In this document: in pieces, positions 1 through 7,968 of the stretch | How the letters are laid out: each line of letters begins with the position of its first letter | How positions within the stretch are numbered: the stretch's first letter is position 1 | Assembly: GCA_007375735.1 (NCBI GenBank) | Contig: VMEW01000010.1 | Location: 1 to 49,379 of the forward strand | From: Candidatus Peregrinibacteria bacterium Greene0416_19 | Lineage (GTDB): Bacteria; Patescibacteriota; Gracilibacteria; Peribacterales; Peribacteraceae | Length of the DNA: 49,379 bases | Reading direction: 5' to 3' | Notes under the pieces: model-generated | What the model saw: only the letters and a program-made list of their open reading frames with translations | Databases searched by the model: none | What the model was told of the DNA's origin: nothing | Program-made: the position numbers and the translations under genes

Positions 1-23
1 TTGGAGTTCGAAGAGTCGAATGA

Positions 24-54
24 CCCTGAGCGGAGCCGCGGCGGAGTCGAAGGG
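24..54. repeat. CCCTGAGC...TCGAAGGG palindromic repeat, long variant
   Basis: The segment begins CCCTGAGCGGAG and ends GGAGTCGAAGGG, so its ends are complementary. It belongs to the same short palindrome family as copies at 6821-6840, 30547-30566 and 37298-37316, but has a longer middle. It lies upstream of the VOC gene and is not coding. Confidence 0.6.
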
Positions 55-134
55 CCCTCCTCGTTTGAGTGCGAACATCGCACAGCATCGTCCACCATTG
101 AGGAAATATTTTAGCCTACAAGAGAGAGAAACTC

Positions 135-163
135 TTGGTTTATCGGACAGTAAGAATTATCAT
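135..163 (+). promoter_or_regulatory. Promoter of VOC gene
   Basis: TTGGTT (135-140), a 17-nt spacer and TATCAT (158-163). Only 6 nt separate the -10 from the ATG at 170, which predicts a leaderless transcript. Confidence 0.5.
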
Positions 164-169
164 GCGACC

Positions 170-604
170 ATGAATGAAGCCATGCGAGCGGATATTCCTG
201 CTGCCGAGAAACGCCTGGGTGAAGTTGCCCTGCGTGTGAAGGATATGGAACTCATGACGGAGTTTTATCAAACAGCGATACAACTCACACTGATGCGAAA
301 GGAACCGCACATGGCGTTTTTCAAAATTGCCGGTGGATTTAAGGGGCATACAAGCATACTTGCCCTCTTCAAAAGAAGAATGGGGGACATCGACCAAAAT
401 GGGTCATTCGATCACATCGCATTGTCCATTGATCTCTCGCAGTATGAATCGGAAAAACAACGATTAGAAAATCTTGGCCTCACCGTCGAAACGGCTCAAC
501 ACAACTGGGTGCAGTGGCGCAGCTTGTACGTCACCGATCCCGAAGGCAATCGAATCGAATTCGTGTGCTTCGATCCTTCGATTCCTCAGAATTTCGACAG
601 CTGA
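170..604 (+). CDS. VOC-superfamily (glyoxalase/extradiol dioxygenase-like) protein
   Basis: 144-aa single VOC module. The first half has the beta-strand/helix pattern GEVALRVKDMELMTEFYQ. The second half has DHIALS and ends in YVTDPEGNRIEFVC, the classic closing strand in which the Glu is a metal ligand in metal-dependent members. A longer reading frame extends upstream, but the ATG at 170 is preferred because TATCAT lies 6 nt before it and homology begins only after it. It has no operon partner and the next gene has its own -10. Substrate cannot be told: the family includes glyoxalases, fosfomycin-resistance enzymes and dioxygenases. Confidence 0.8.
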   Translation: MNEAMRADIPAAEKRLGEVALRVKDMELMTEFYQTAIQLTLMRKEPHMAFFKIAGGFKGHTSILALFKRRMGDIDQNGSFDHIALSIDLSQYESEKQRLENLGLTVETAQHNWVQWRSLYVTDPEGNRIEFVCFDPSIPQNFDS

Positions 605-831
605 GTTGCAGGTGCTCCGGGAGCTCATCCGGACGAACATCGAGTGCCTGAGGTACGGTGCCCCGGGGCAGGAAGAGGAATTCAAGCTGCTGCTCGACGA
701 TTGACGATCCCGAGCTGATGGCGCCCCGGACAGCGGGAGCCGCCGCCAGAATTATTATTATGAAATATATTAGTGAAATGTTAAATTCCATGCCTGTCTG
801 GGAGATGTCTTTTCCGCTATAATCAGATGAT

Positions 832-1335
832 TTGGACACACAAACACCACTGCCTCCGGCCACCTCACCTTCTCCTCCCCTGCTGTCATGGCGGGCACCG
901 GTGCATCCGGTCCACGAGCGCGCGGGCCACTGGTACCTCTTCGCGGGCGCTGCCCTGATCGCAGCCCTCCTGTACGGCGCCATCACCGGAGCCTGGACGT
1001 TCGCGATCGTTGCGCTCCTCATCGCCGCCCTGTACTGGCTCCTGCGCCGTTCTCCGCCGGTCACAAAAGTGATCAGCATTGCAGCGGCAGGCTACACATT
1101 CGACGGTGGTTTCACCGCCTGGAACGACTGCGAGGGTTTCTGGATCGTCCGGACCCCCGCCTATGCCGAACTCCACATCCGCCGCAAGACTCCCGGCTGG
1201 AACCGGGAGGTGTCCATCCAAACCGGCGACATCGACATGGCGCGGATCCGGGCTCAATTAAGCCAATTCCTGGAGGAACAGACGGATCGGAAGGAGTACC
1301 TGATCGACCGGATTATCCGCCTCTGTAAACTTTGA
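832..1335 (+). CDS. Two-helix membrane protein with bPH-like C-terminal domain
   Basis: 167 aa. A Pro-rich N-terminus is followed by two adjacent hydrophobic segments (about residues 35-70) separated by a very short turn, then a soluble beta-rich part (ISIAAAGYTFDGG...W..CEGFWIV) ending in an Arg-rich helix. The arrangement resembles small bacterial PH-like membrane proteins, but no exact family is recognised. The start is TTG at 832: TATAAT sits at 818-823, 8 nt before it, and no ATG is available near the N-terminus. The stop at 1333-1335 is one base before the next ATG, so it is probably co-transcribed with the 816-aa gene. Confidence 0.75.
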   Translation: MDTQTPLPPATSPSPPLLSWRAPVHPVHERAGHWYLFAGAALIAALLYGAITGAWTFAIVALLIAALYWLLRRSPPVTKVISIAAAGYTFDGGFTAWNDCEGFWIVRTPAYAELHIRRKTPGWNREVSIQTGDIDMARIRAQLSQFLEEQTDRKEYLIDRIIRLCKL

Positions 1336-1336
1336 C

Positions 1337-3787
1337 ATGCTGGGCCAGCCCGCCAACGCCCGCTTCGCACCCCAACCGAATCCCGAACGGGAGGCCCGTC
1401 TGCTGTGGATGGCGAACGGTGGAACCGGAACCTCCGGCAATGCACCGGCTCCTGCGCCGGCGGCCCCGCCCGCATCGCCCGCGACACCCCCGGCTCCTGT
1501 CGAGGATCCCCTGAAGACCATCGCCGAGGGCGTCGCGGGGGAAGAGGCGGTGACGAAGGACCGGGAAGCGCGGGAGCAACAGCAAGCAATTGGCCAAACC
1601 CAAGAGGAAACCCACATAGCCCAGGAGCAGTTGTTCGGAGAAGGAGAGACGGAGGAGGAAAAAGTGAAGCCCGAGGACGTCCTGCACGAGATCGATCACG
1701 TCATGCATCAGCACAGCAAGTTGTACGAGGAGCTGCGCGGCGCGGAAGCGCTCATCCGCGAATTTACCAAACCCGGGGAGCAGGAAGATGCGGTGAAGGA
1801 TTGGCGTCAGGCCCTGGGAATGCTCAATTCCGACATTGTGTCTCTCACGGCACTCGGACGGGTCGCGTCGACCATCGATGACTACGATCACGAGAAAATC
1901 TCACCACTGGAGCTCGGCAATTTCCTGAAGAGGAACGTGTACCCGCACCACAAGCAGATGCCAGCCGACATCCTGGTGCAGCTGCAGAACCGCATCGCCG
2001 CACACCCCCCGGAAGTGGCCAGGAACTGGGCATTCATGAACGACTCCACCAAGAAAGAATTCCATGAGCTGCCCCTCAAGGACCTGCTCCGTTTCATCCA
2101 CGGCAACGTGAAAGGCATGAAGGACGAGATGGCCCACATGCGGGAACACATCGAAACCCTGGCTGCCGCCAAAAAAAAATCAGCAGACACCAAGCAAGAG
2201 AAGGGTGGCTCCATCTTCGGCAAGATCAAGTTCTACAGCATCAATAACATCATCGAAGGAGTGAAGAACAACTGGAATGCCTACGTGAAAACCTGGGAAC
2301 AGTGGAACCAGCTGAAAGTGGCGGAGGTTTCGCAAAGAATGGGTGGATTGACAAAGTTTCTCCCCGGTTCGGAGTCTGCACGTCAAGCCCTCAATTTGGA
2401 TTTGGAACATAAGGATGAAGAAGTAAAAGAGAGCTACAAGAAATTCCTCGTGAGCGATATTATTACCTTCGATGAACTGAGGTACGGTGGCGGAGCTCAT
2501 GGGCCTGCATTGCTGGAAATCAACAAACATGATGGCAACCGTTTCCGCGGTGCACTGGAATACATGGCAAGTAAGGGGTGGCTCTACGACATCAATCTTG
2601 AAGTGAAACCACCGACGGTGATGGGGTACCCCCTCGTTCCCGGCGGGACAGTCCCGGGCACTTGGTCGGAACACAAAGCAGAGGAGTACCTCATCGATCT
2701 GGATAACCAGAATCGGACGGGCCAGAGAAATGAAGTCGAACGTGGCTTCAACAGGGTAAAGAGTAGAGCGGACATTCCGCCGATGATACGCATCATGGAG
2801 GAAGAACTCAAACGCAGAAATTATTGGGCTATTGAAGGAATCATCAAGAGAGCAATCGAAAAAGGAAAAAAAGGCGAGACATCCACCTGGCTCTCGACAA
2901 CCATCATGCGCTACCTGCGCGATGACCCGGTGGCAAGGCAGTACTTCCCTCGGGACCTCATGGACGAGATCGGAAACATTGGTATTCAAAGCCCTGCGTG
3001 GACGACGACGTTCTTCAAGTTGGACCGGGATGAAATCGATGATTGGAGAGCGGGAAAGATCGGCTTTGGAGAAGCTGGAGATCTGGCGTCGGCAATTGCT
3101 CTCGTCGAGAAAGACATTCTTGCGGCTCAGAAGGAAAGCGGCAAGCCACCACTATCAACCCAGGACTTTGATCAGCTGGTCGCACAAGTCCTTGCATCCC
3201 AAACGGTTGGCGTCAAAGAGGGATGGAAGAAGCCGATCAGTATCTACAATCATCGCTACACCAAGTACCGTGATGCCATTGCAAACTACAAAACCACTAT
3301 TGAGCCAGGAAAATGCGATGACGACTTTTACAATCCAGATAACAACGGATCTGAGGTTCAACTACTGGGATTCTCCGGGTACACAGAAATTTTACGCCAC
3401 GACACGACCGGAACGTGGCCTGCCGCGACGTCTGTCAAAGCAGAGTACTTTGTGCACCAACTTATCCATCGCGCAGAAAGCCTGAAGAATGCAGGCTTGA
3501 AAGAAGAACTGAAAACCTTTTTGCAAACGACACGTGCAAAGATGGACAAATTGGTGACGGAAGTCTGGAATCACACGAATAACCCTATTCTGCTCTCCAA
3601 ACCGTTCAAACAGAATCTCCAGATGCCGGTCCTCTTCGAGCTCTACCGTCACCATTTGATCAGCGATGTTCTCTTCGATGATAAAGGGCATGCATTGCAA
3701 AAGGAGGCGAAAAAGAAGAGAGATCAACTTGTACGCACAGGGGTCAATGTATCGCAGCTCGATGAATTTGATGATCGAAAGCTGTGA
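1337..3787 (+). CDS. Large uncharacterised cytoplasmic protein (816 aa)
   Basis: No family recognised. There is no signal peptide or membrane segment. Residues about 30-60 are a low-complexity Ala/Pro linker. Residues about 70-280 are strongly charged and helical, with probable coiled coil around the KPEDVLHEIDHVMHQH stretch and the helix before AAAKKKSADTKQEKGG. The remainder is a mixed globular region with many Trp, Tyr and Lys. Base composition drops from very GC-rich at the 5' end to moderate after about 2.2 kb, which may mean two domains of different history. It starts one base after the stop of the membrane protein, so the pair is probably an operon and may act together at the membrane. 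The 3' neighbour dut has its own -10. Confidence 0.75.
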   Translation: MLGQPANARFAPQPNPEREARLLWMANGGTGTSGNAPAPAPAAPPASPATPPAPVEDPLKTIAEGVAGEEAVTKDREAREQQQAIGQTQEETHIAQEQLFGEGETEEEKVKPEDVLHEIDHVMHQHSKLYEELRGAEALIREFTKPGEQEDAVKDWRQALGMLNSDIVSLTALGRVASTIDDYDHEKISPLELGNFLKRNVYPHHKQMPADILVQLQNRIAAHPPEVARNWAFMNDSTKKEFHELPLKDLLRFIHGNVKGMKDEMAHMREHIETLAAAKKKSADTKQEKGGSIFGKIKFYSINNIIEGVKNNWNAYVKTWEQWNQLKVAEVSQRMGGLTKFLPGSESARQALNLDLEHKDEEVKESYKKFLVSDIITFDELRYGGGAHGPALLEINKHDGNRFRGALEYMASKGWLYDINLEVKPPTVMGYPLVPGGTVPGTWSEHKAEEYLIDLDNQNRTGQRNEVERGFNRVKSRADIPPMIRIMEEELKRRNYWAIEGIIKRAIEKGKKGETSTWLSTTIMRYLRDDPVARQYFPRDLMDEIGNIGIQSPAWTTTFFKLDRDEIDDWRAGKIGFGEAGDLASAIALVEKDILAAQKESGKPPLSTQDFDQLVAQVLASQTVGVKEGWKKPISIYNHRYTKYRDAIANYKTTIEPGKCDDDFYNPDNNGSEVQLLGFSGYTEILRHDTTGTWPAATSVKAEYFVHQLIHRAESLKNAGLKEELKTFLQTTRAKMDKLVTEVWNHTNNPILLSKPFKQNLQMPVLFELYRHHLISDVLFDDKGHALQKEAKKKRDQLVRTGVNVSQLDEFDDRKL

Positions 3788-3871
3788 GGGAGTCTCTCAT
3801 GACTCCTGATAGTGATCGATGGCCTTTCATCGTAAGTGGTGAGCTATACTGTGGCCGAATCACAGCCAATC

Positions 3872-4309
3872 ATGATGAAAGTATCCATTCAACGCCTCGA
3901 TCCCACCCTCCCCCTCCCCTCCTATCAATCAAATGGGGCAGTCGGCTTCGACCTCATCACCCGCGAAACGACGGTTATTCCGCCGGGGGGGATAGCATTG
4001 GTGCCTGGGAACGTGGTCGTGAAGGTGCCTGAGGGCTACGCGCTGCTCATCATCCCCCGATCCTCGCTCCCGCGGAAGAAGATGCTGGTCTGCCCGCATT
4101 CGATCGGGGTGATTGATTGTGATTACCATGGCCCGGGGGATGAGATCCTTGTTCAGGTCAAAAACATCAGCGATGGACCCGTCACCGTTGAACGCGGAGA
4201 GCGGATCGCGCAGGGAATTTTCGTCAAAGTCGAAGTGGCGGAATGGGAGGAAGTGGAAGGACATGGAGCGGAGTCGAGGGGCGGGTTTGGGTCGACGGGA
4301 AACAGGTGA
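3872..4309 (+). CDS. dut: dUTP diphosphatase (trimeric dUTPase)
   Basis: 145 aa; hydrolyses dUTP to dUMP and diphosphate, keeping uracil out of DNA and feeding dTMP synthesis. All five dUTPase motifs are visible in order: AVGFDL (motif 1), PRSSL (2), GVIDCDYHGPGDE (3, with the catalytic Asp), RIAQGIF (4) and the C-terminal RGGFGSTG (5), whose Phe closes over uracil. The frame opens earlier at GTG 3836, but TATACT at 3845-3850 lies inside that extension, so ATG 3872 (or 3875) is the likely start with about 15 nt of leader. It converges on the aspartate kinase gene with only a palindromic element between them. Confidence 0.93.
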   Translation: MMKVSIQRLDPTLPLPSYQSNGAVGFDLITRETTVIPPGGIALVPGNVVVKVPEGYALLIIPRSSLPRKKMLVCPHSIGVIDCDYHGPGDEILVQVKNISDGPVTVERGERIAQGIFVKVEVAEWEEVEGHGAESRGGFGSTGNR

Positions 4310-4311
4310 CT

Positions 4312-4476
4312 GTGCCCCCTCCCTTCGGCCCTCCCCCTCGCCCGCAAGCCTGCGGGCACTGCGGCCTGGGAGAGGGCAGTATGAGTACTCAAAAAAGAAA
4401 CTGGTGATCCGCCCTCTCCCAGGCCGAACCCGCCAGAGCGGTGAGGCCGGGGGGGAGGGCCGAAGGGAGGGGGCAC
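4312..4476. mobile_element. MITE-like palindromic element with GTGCCCCCTCCCT termini
   Basis: A 165-bp non-coding element. The left end reads GTGCCCCCTCCCTTCGGCC and the right end is its reverse complement, giving inverted termini of about 27 bp with roughly one mismatch. Internal arms repeat CTGGGAGAGGGC and GCCCTCTCCCAG. The 13-base terminus GTGCCCCCTCCCT also opens the left flank of the DUF559 insertion in murD2 (41384), and the CCTCTCCCAGGCCG core is shared with its right flank. It fills almost the whole space between convergent dut and aspartate kinase, so it may double as a bidirectional terminator. No transposase is encoded. Confidence 0.8.
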
Positions 4477-4481
4477 AATCC

Positions 4482-6164
4482 TCAGGTCACCTTCCGCTGC
4501 CCAATGAGCTGGAGCATCTGTTCCCGGAACTGGCCTTTCAACGCGTCGTACTGTTCCGACGGTAGGGTGATGAGCAGGTCATGCAGCATCTGGACGGCCC
4601 GGGAAGCGGCATCGGCGTCCACCAGGAACGTCATGACGGACTCGTTAATCCCCTGGGTGATGAAGTGGATGTCCACGCCGGCAAACTCCAGCGCCTCGGT
4701 GGCCTTGGACGCCTGCCCCGGGCGCTTCATGTTGTTCCCCAGGCAGTAAATGACGGACACGTCCCGCAGGGTTTCCACCGCGGCCGGATCGTCGACGCCG
4801 AAGCGCTCCCGGAGGAAGTCGCGGAGGGACGAGAGCGTGTCCTCCGACCAGTCCCCTTCGTAGAAGGTGTAGGAGAGCGTCCCCTCGCTCGTCGCAATAT
4901 GCTGGATGGAGAGGCCCCTGTCCCCCAGCCACTTGGCGACCGCAGCCTCGAACCCGGGCTGTCGGATCATCTCAGCTGAGGAGATCTGCAGAGCCAGAGG
5001 GATGCGCTTGCTGGCGACGATCTCCACGCCGTTGGGCTGCGGCTCGAAGTGGTGAATGAGCGTCATGGCCTCCGCGGCGAGCGGCATCTGCGGATTGAGC
5101 ACCACGATGTCGATGTCATCTTTGGACAGCAGATCCAGCGCTTCGGGGTGCACGGCGCCTCCGTTCGCGCCGCGCGTGTTGCCGAAGAGTTCGCGCGCCA
5201 GGAAGTGCGTCATCCGCCTCACGACCTGCGCTCCGCGCACTTTCAGGGGGTTCCCGCTCATGACGGGGAAGGATTTCTCGATCAGATACACGGGCTTCCT
5301 GCCTGCATCGGCCACCGCCTGCGCGTAGAGCGCGCCGGTTTTGTCGCTGTATCCGCGTTCGCCGGCGAGGAGCGGCAGGTACCCTCCCGCGATGGCGACG
5401 TCACTCCGGGCGAAGATCCCCGCGATCTCCAGGGCGGCTCGCGCCCGTAGGCGCGTGATCTGTTCCTTGGTATCCGACCCGGGCGGCGCTGCGAGCGCCT
5501 CGGAGAATTCCGGCTCCAGGCGCAGGCTCTCGGCGCGGATTCCCCGGGCAGTGAAGTAAGCATGGTAGAGCTTCTCTGCTACCGCTTCGCCCAGTCCCGT
5601 CACGGAAAGCCGTCGATCAGCCTCGAGGATCCAGTCCTGCCCCTTGCGGACCACGCGGGCGTCCCTGTGGCGGATGGACGACGCCAGAGATCCCTGCTCG
5701 CGATCGTCCGACAGCAGCTGTCCCAGCACGGCATCGCAGTCGGCACGCAGGGATGCACGGCAGCCCTGCAGCTGCGGGTCACGATCGATTTCGGCCGAAA
5801 CCACCGCGCGAGTGAAGGAAGCCACACGATCGAGGATCTGGAGCGACCGGGCGTCGGATGCTGTGTCACCCAACTCCAACAGCCTCGCGATCGCAATCAG
5901 GTGCGACGTGGTGTTGAATCCGGGCTTGACCTGGCCATCGCTGTCCTGATCCGCCACGCCGGGCGCCGCGAACGCTGAATGGGAAGGATGCGAACTCCGG
6001 ATCGCCGAGAGAGCCAGAACCTGCCGAACACCCTGTTCGACCCGCTGCTGTGACCGTAACGCATTGGAACGCAGCCTGCCCGCGTTGTCGCCGCCGATTT
6101 TCGTCACGTACGTGTCGGCACGCTGGAGGGCCTCGAGACCGTTGGTTGGTTCAGATTGTTGCAT
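4482..6164 (-). CDS. lysC: Aspartate kinase, divergent, with C-terminal ACT domains
   Basis: 560 aa, longer than the usual 400-470. It phosphorylates aspartate, the first step toward Lys, Thr, Met and diaminopimelate for peptidoglycan. The N-terminal amino-acid-kinase fold starts with VTKIGGDNAG, a variant of the usual KFGG[TS]S motif. The middle carries GGYLPLLAGERGYSDKTGAL and YLIEKSFPVMSGNP. The C-terminus has tandem ACT-type segments, the second with LGNNMKRPGQASKATEAL and GINESVMTFLV, typical of allosteric lysine/threonine sensing. An upstream extension of the frame to 6362 is rejected because it runs through an attenuator. The ATG at 6164 follows the attenuator terminator by 11 nt. The divergent first motif leaves a small chance that the substrate differs. 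Confidence 0.8.
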   Translation of the reverse strand: MQQSEPTNGLEALQRADTYVTKIGGDNAGRLRSNALRSQQRVEQGVRQVLALSAIRSSHPSHSAFAAPGVADQDSDGQVKPGFNTTSHLIAIARLLELGDTASDARSLQILDRVASFTRAVVSAEIDRDPQLQGCRASLRADCDAVLGQLLSDDREQGSLASSIRHRDARVVRKGQDWILEADRRLSVTGLGEAVAEKLYHAYFTARGIRAESLRLEPEFSEALAAPPGSDTKEQITRLRARAALEIAGIFARSDVAIAGGYLPLLAGERGYSDKTGALYAQAVADAGRKPVYLIEKSFPVMSGNPLKVRGAQVVRRMTHFLARELFGNTRGANGGAVHPEALDLLSKDDIDIVVLNPQMPLAAEAMTLIHHFEPQPNGVEIVASKRIPLALQISSAEMIRQPGFEAAVAKWLGDRGLSIQHIATSEGTLSYTFYEGDWSEDTLSSLRDFLRERFGVDDPAAVETLRDVSVIYCLGNNMKRPGQASKATEALEFAGVDIHFITQGINESVMTFLVDADAASRAVQMLHDLLITLPSEQYDALKGQFREQMLQLIGQRKVT

Positions 6165-6175
6165 CGTGGTACAGG

Positions 6176-6201
6176 AAACAAAAACCCCCTGGTCGAGGGG
6201 G
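6176..6201 (-). terminator. Attenuator terminator of lysC leader
   Basis: On the minus strand CCCCCT, a 5-nt loop (CGACC) and AGGGGG form a 6-bp GC stem followed by TTTTTGTTT. It lies 11 nt before the lysC start and after the leader-peptide stop. Its 5' arm can instead pair with the end of the leader-peptide coding sequence (6235-6246). Confidence 0.8.
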
Positions 6202-6246
6202 CTGCTGGATGTCTCAGGTTGTGCGATCACGCACGCAGCTCCCCTC
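6195..6246 (-). promoter_or_regulatory. Antiterminator pairing of the lysC attenuator
   Basis: GAGGGGAGCTGC (6246 to 6235), inside the last codons of the leader peptide, is complementary to GCAGCCCCCTC (6205 to 6195) apart from one bulged A. The latter contains the 5' arm of the terminator, so the two structures exclude each other. A separate small hairpin GTGCG-TGAT-CGCAC (6234 to 6221) spans the leader stop codon. This is the normal geometry of ribosome-mediated transcription attenuation. Confidence 0.72.
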
Positions 6247-6307
6247 TGGAAGAGGTCGTCTTCTTCATCGTCTTCTTGGTCGCCGATGAAAAACACAGCA
6301 GCTGCAT
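6227..6307 (-). CDS. Leader peptide controlling aspartate kinase (26 aa)
   Basis: A short frame of 26 codons, ATG at 6307 to TGA at 6227. Codons 10-18 read Thr-Lys-Lys-Thr-Met-Lys-Lys-Thr-Thr (ACC AAG AAG ACG ATG AAG AAG ACG ACC), all end products of the aspartate pathway. A ribosome stalling here for lack of charged tRNA-Lys, tRNA-Thr or tRNA-Met would leave the downstream GAGGGGAGCTGC free to form the antiterminator. A ribosome reaching the stop would cover it and allow termination. It resembles in logic the enterobacterial thr leader but has a different sequence. A promoter places the transcript start about 4 nt before the ATG. Confidence 0.75.
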   Translation of the reverse strand: MQLLCFSSATKKTMKKTTSSRGELRA

Positions 6308-6317
6308 GACGGGGCAG

Positions 6318-6346
6318 AGCGTACGAGAAACGACAACCGTGCGCAA
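6318..6346 (-). promoter_or_regulatory. Promoter of lysC leader
   Basis: On the minus strand TTGCGC (6346-6341), a 17-nt spacer and TACGCT (6323-6318). The leader-peptide ATG is 10 nt downstream. It sits just after the stop of the preceding small gene (6363), so aspartate kinase is transcribed on its own. Confidence 0.55.
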
Positions 6347-6362
6347 GGTGAAAAATCATCAC

Positions 6363-6638
6363 TCACCCGTAGATCTCCTCCTGAGCATGCAAGGTGCGTA
6401 GAAGCAACTGCGCCGCCCCCCGGTGAATGAGCGACGATGGCGACACATCGTCCAGGGAACGGTTCGGGCTCTCCATCCACGCAATCGTCTCGGCAACGTT
6501 CCCGTCGTGGCACAAAAGCGCCCTCCGGATGCAGTCGCGGACCAAGGCGCGCGGCGTCCCGGTGACTTCCAGGAATCGATCATCGATAGTCAATGCCGCT
6601 TCGACCTGTGCGATTGGTTCAGCAGAACTCTCGGACAT
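6363..6638 (-). CDS. Small protein with possible ParS/MbcA/Xre toxin-binding-like C-terminus
   Basis: 91 aa. The second half, with IAWMESPNRSL followed by SPSSLIHRGAAQLLLRTLHA, resembles the short helical domain of MbcA/ParS/Xre antitoxins (W..xPN..L...P..L...G...LL). No RES or other toxin gene lies next to it and there is no N-terminal DNA-binding helix-turn-helix of normal length, so a toxin-antitoxin role is not claimed. It begins 19 nt after the ftsZ stop on the same strand and is probably read through from ftsZ. The similarity is judged by eye and is modest. Confidence 0.6.
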   Translation of the reverse strand: MSESSAEPIAQVEAALTIDDRFLEVTGTPRALVRDCIRRALLCHDGNVAETIAWMESPNRSLDDVSPSSLIHRGAAQLLLRTLHAQEEIYG

Positions 6639-6657
6639 GGGGAAGCGGGGGACTGAT

Positions 6658-7941
6658 CTACTTACTCAGAGGTTTTCGCATAAAAGCTGGCACCTCCAGC
6701 TCTCCTTCATCGAAATCCAGAGCCGTGGAACGCGGCAGCGCCTCGGAGGGGCCGCGCGCTGTCTCCGCACGGGACTGCTCGGCACCCTTGGCCGCCGGGA
6801 AAGAGCCGGGGACCCGCTTGCCCTGAGCATGGTCGAAGGGGGCTCCCGACTGCATGATGCGTTGGGCGGGACTCGTTGCCATCGTCGGAACCGCCGCCAT
6901 GCTCTCCTCCACGAAGCCCGTGGCGATGACGGTGCACTTCACCTGGCCAGTGAAGGCCTCGTCAATGACGGCGCCGAAGATGATGTTCGCCTCCGGCGCG
7001 GCCGCTTCCGTGATGATGCGGGCCGCCTCGTCCACCTCGTACATGCTGAGGTCATTGCCGCCCGTGATGTTGAAGAGGATCCCCTGCGCGCCGTGGATGC
7101 TCGTCTCCAGGAGGGGGCTGTCGACGGCCGCCCGCGCCGCCTCCGCCGCGCGGCTGTCGCCGGTGCCATAGCCGATGCCCATGAGGGCCGTGCCGGCGTC
7201 CTGCATGATGGTCTTCACGTCGGCGAAGTCCACGTTCACGAGCCCGTGGACCGTGATGAGGCTGGAAATACCCTCGATCGCGTGCTTGAGAACTTCGTCG
7301 ACCACCTGGAAGGCCTCCGTGAGGGGAGTCGTCTTGTCGATGAGCGACAGAATCTTGTCGTTCGGGATGGTGATGAGGGTATCCACCTTCCCCTTGAGGC
7401 TCTCGAGCGCCTCTTCGGCCTGCTTCCTGCGCTTGTAGCCCTCGAAGCTGAACGGTCGCGTGACCACCGCGATGGTGAGGATGCCCATGGACCGCGCCGC
7501 TTCCGCGATGATCGGCGCGGACCCGGACCCCGTCCCTCCCCCGAGGCCCGCGGTGATGAAGAGCATATCGGTCCCCTCGATGGCCGCCTTGATCTCCTCC
7601 AGGCTCTCCTCCGCCGCCTTCTTCCCCACGTCCGGGTTGCTGCCGGCCCCGAGCCCCCGTGTCGTGCCCCGCCCCATGGTGATTTTCCTGGATGCAGGGT
7701 TGTGGTAGAGCGCTTGGACGTCGGTATTGACCGCCACGAACTCCACCCCCTGCACTTTCTCGGTGATCATGCGGGCAATGGCATTCCCGCCGGAACCGCC
7801 GACGCCGATGACGCGGATGACGGCGCCGGGAACCATGTCCGGCCGCACCTCCTGCGTGGTGAGGAGCTGCGGATCCTGCCGCGGCGGCTGCGGTGGATTC
7901 TGGGGCTTGCTGGAGAAGAGGGAACGGAACGTGTCGGACAT
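6658..7941 (-). CDS. ftsZ: Cell division protein FtsZ
   Basis: 427 aa; tubulin-like GTPase that forms the division ring. The core has GVGGSGGNA, the tubulin signature GLGGGTGSGSAP (residues about 132-143, Ser replacing the usual Thr/Ala at two places), IPNDKIL and the T7-loop NVDFADVKTIM. The C-terminal tail ends in ELEVPAFMRKP, the conserved peptide that binds FtsA. The variable linker (residues about 367-376) contains FDHAQGKR, encoded by a copy of the CCCTGAGC-N4-TCGAAGGG palindrome in frame. It follows ftsA with a 27-nt gap, so the two form an ftsAZ operon. No Shine-Dalgarno sequence is visible. Confidence 0.97.
   Translation of the reverse strand: MSDTFRSLFSSKPQNPPQPPRQDPQLLTTQEVRPDMVPGAVIRVIGVGGSGGNAIARMITEKVQGVEFVAVNTDVQALYHNPASRKITMGRGTTRGLGAGSNPDVGKKAAEESLEEIKAAIEGTDMLFITAGLGGGTGSGSAPIIAEAARSMGILTIAVVTRPFSFEGYKRRKQAEEALESLKGKVDTLITIPNDKILSLIDKTTPLTEAFQVVDEVLKHAIEGISSLITVHGLVNVDFADVKTIMQDAGTALMGIGYGTGDSRAAEAARAAVDSPLLETSIHGAQGILFNITGGNDLSMYEVDEAARIITEAAAPEANIIFGAVIDEAFTGQVKCTVIATGFVEESMAAVPTMATSPAQRIMQSGAPFDHAQGKRVPGSFPAAKGAEQSRAETARGPSEALPRSTALDFDEGELEVPAFMRKPLSK
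6821..6840. repeat. 20-bp palindrome inside ftsZ linker
   Basis: CCCTGAGCATGGTCGAAGGG, a perfect 8-bp inverted repeat around 4 bases. It is read in frame as part of the disordered FtsZ linker. The same palindrome lies in trxB and in two intergenic sites. Confidence 0.75.
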
Positions 7942-7968
7942 GGGAGAGGAGGGAAACGAGATAACGAT

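Noticed and set aside
474..704. 76-codon frame overlapping the end of the VOC gene, ending in LLLDD
   Set aside because: Its first half is out of frame inside a real gene. The last 13 bases GCTCGACGATTGA also end the small gene at 46657, but this is too short to support a gene.
6165..6362. N-terminal extension of aspartate kinase
   Set aside because: The extension crosses a promoter-proximal leader ORF and an intrinsic terminator, and has no kinase similarity.
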